Assembly: GCA_902786855.1 (NCBI GenBank)
Contig: CADAEH010000016.1
Span: 1-48,146 of the forward strand
Source of the DNA: an uncultured Eubacteriales bacterium
GTDB lineage: Bacteria; Bacillota; Clostridia; Peptostreptococcales; Anaerovoracaceae
Length of the DNA: 48,146 nucleotides
Reading direction: 5' to 3'
Position numbers and translations under genes: made by a program. How positions within the stretch are numbered: the first letter of the stretch is position 1; the number at the start of each line of letters is the position of its first letter. The notes beneath the pieces are model-generated. The model was not told where the DNA came from. It ran no database searches and worked only from the letters and a program-made list of their open reading frames with translations. Shown one piece after another: positions 48,057 to 48,146 of this stretch.

Positions 48057-48146
48057 GCGCCCAGCGAAGGGTGTAGTGTTTAGGGGGTGGAACTCCCTCT
48101 TGGAAAGGTGTGAGCCGCACCACCAATAGCGAGTCTTGGGCTGGCG
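48055..48146 (+). mobile_element. Probable 5' end of a group II intron, cut by the window edge
   Basis: The sequence after the giant gene begins GAGCGCCCAGCGAAGGGTG. The Lactococcus Ll.LtrB intron begins GUGCGCCCAGAUAGGGUG, from memory. Both have CGCCC paired with GGGUG around a short loop. Further small hairpins follow, GGGGG/CTCCC near 48083-48100 and GGTGT/GCACC near 48107-48121, as in domain I of bacterial introns. The second base is A instead of the consensus U, and that A is the last base of the TGA stop codon. If the start is counted two bases earlier, GTGAG replaces GUGYG. The catalytic domains and any maturase lie outside the window, so mobility and splicing cannot be judged. Confidence 0.6.

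Overview
The window looks like chromosome of an anaerobic, medium-GC Clostridia-type Bacillota. The evidence is strong AGGAGG-type ribosome sites, an oxygen-sensitive glycyl radical enzyme with its activase, an AmmeMemoRadiSam locus, and very long Ig-like surface proteins. I cannot name the genus from sequence alone. Almost all genes lie on the + strand; only two EamA-family transporters point the other way.

Positions 1-1695: a DMT/EamA transporter on the minus strand, divergent from the branched-chain amino acid operon, and between them a 595-base control region. That region holds a good promoter (1305-1333), a 36-codon Ile/Leu-rich leader peptide (1386-1496) and a hairpin followed by a U-run (1541-1581). 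The last leader codons can pair with the 3' arm of the terminator. This is the layout of ribosome-mediated attenuation, not a T-box.

Positions 1696-14910: a complete isoleucine/leucine/valine pathway in one run, ilvB-ilvN-ilvC-ilvD-leuA-leuC-leuD-leuB, then a DUF815 AAA+ ATPase, ilvA and ilvE. Threonine deaminase supplies 2-oxobutanoate, the ilv enzymes make the 2-oxo acids, the leu enzymes extend oxoisovalerate, and ilvE transaminates all three products. The DUF815 ATPase is an unexplained guest. The run is followed by a 200-base imperfect palindrome (14921-15120).

Positions 15177-19966: a three-gene glycyl radical locus of enzyme, membrane-anchored alpha/beta hydrolase and radical SAM activase. 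The enzyme has Cys-x-Val where the dehydratase/lyase classes have Cys-x-Glu, so its reaction is open. A terminator for this unit lies inside the 3' end of a convergent EamA gene.

Positions 20985-33680: a run of mostly metabolic genes. They are a YitT membrane protein, the AmmeMemoRadiSam pair (MEMO-AMMECR1 fusion plus radical SAM protein), a CrtI-like flavoprotein coupled to an FAD/NAD/2Fe-2S reductase, a DUF3592 protein, a PepC-type aminopeptidase, an ATP-grasp ligase, TrmL, an MnmM/YtqB-like methyltransferase, an amidohydrolase, a small unknown protein and a membrane methyltransferase.

Positions 33713-48146: a cell-surface region. It has a secreted protein with an internal duplication, an L,D-transpeptidase, and a 3577-residue secreted mosaic protein with FG-GAP-like, Fn3, Ig, InlB-like, GLUG-like and Big_2 modules and a very basic C-terminus. 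Its stop codon coincides with what looks like the 5' end of a group II intron running off the window. This resembles the surface-layer gene of Clostridium tetani, where such an intron splices alternatively, and it is the most exciting lead here.
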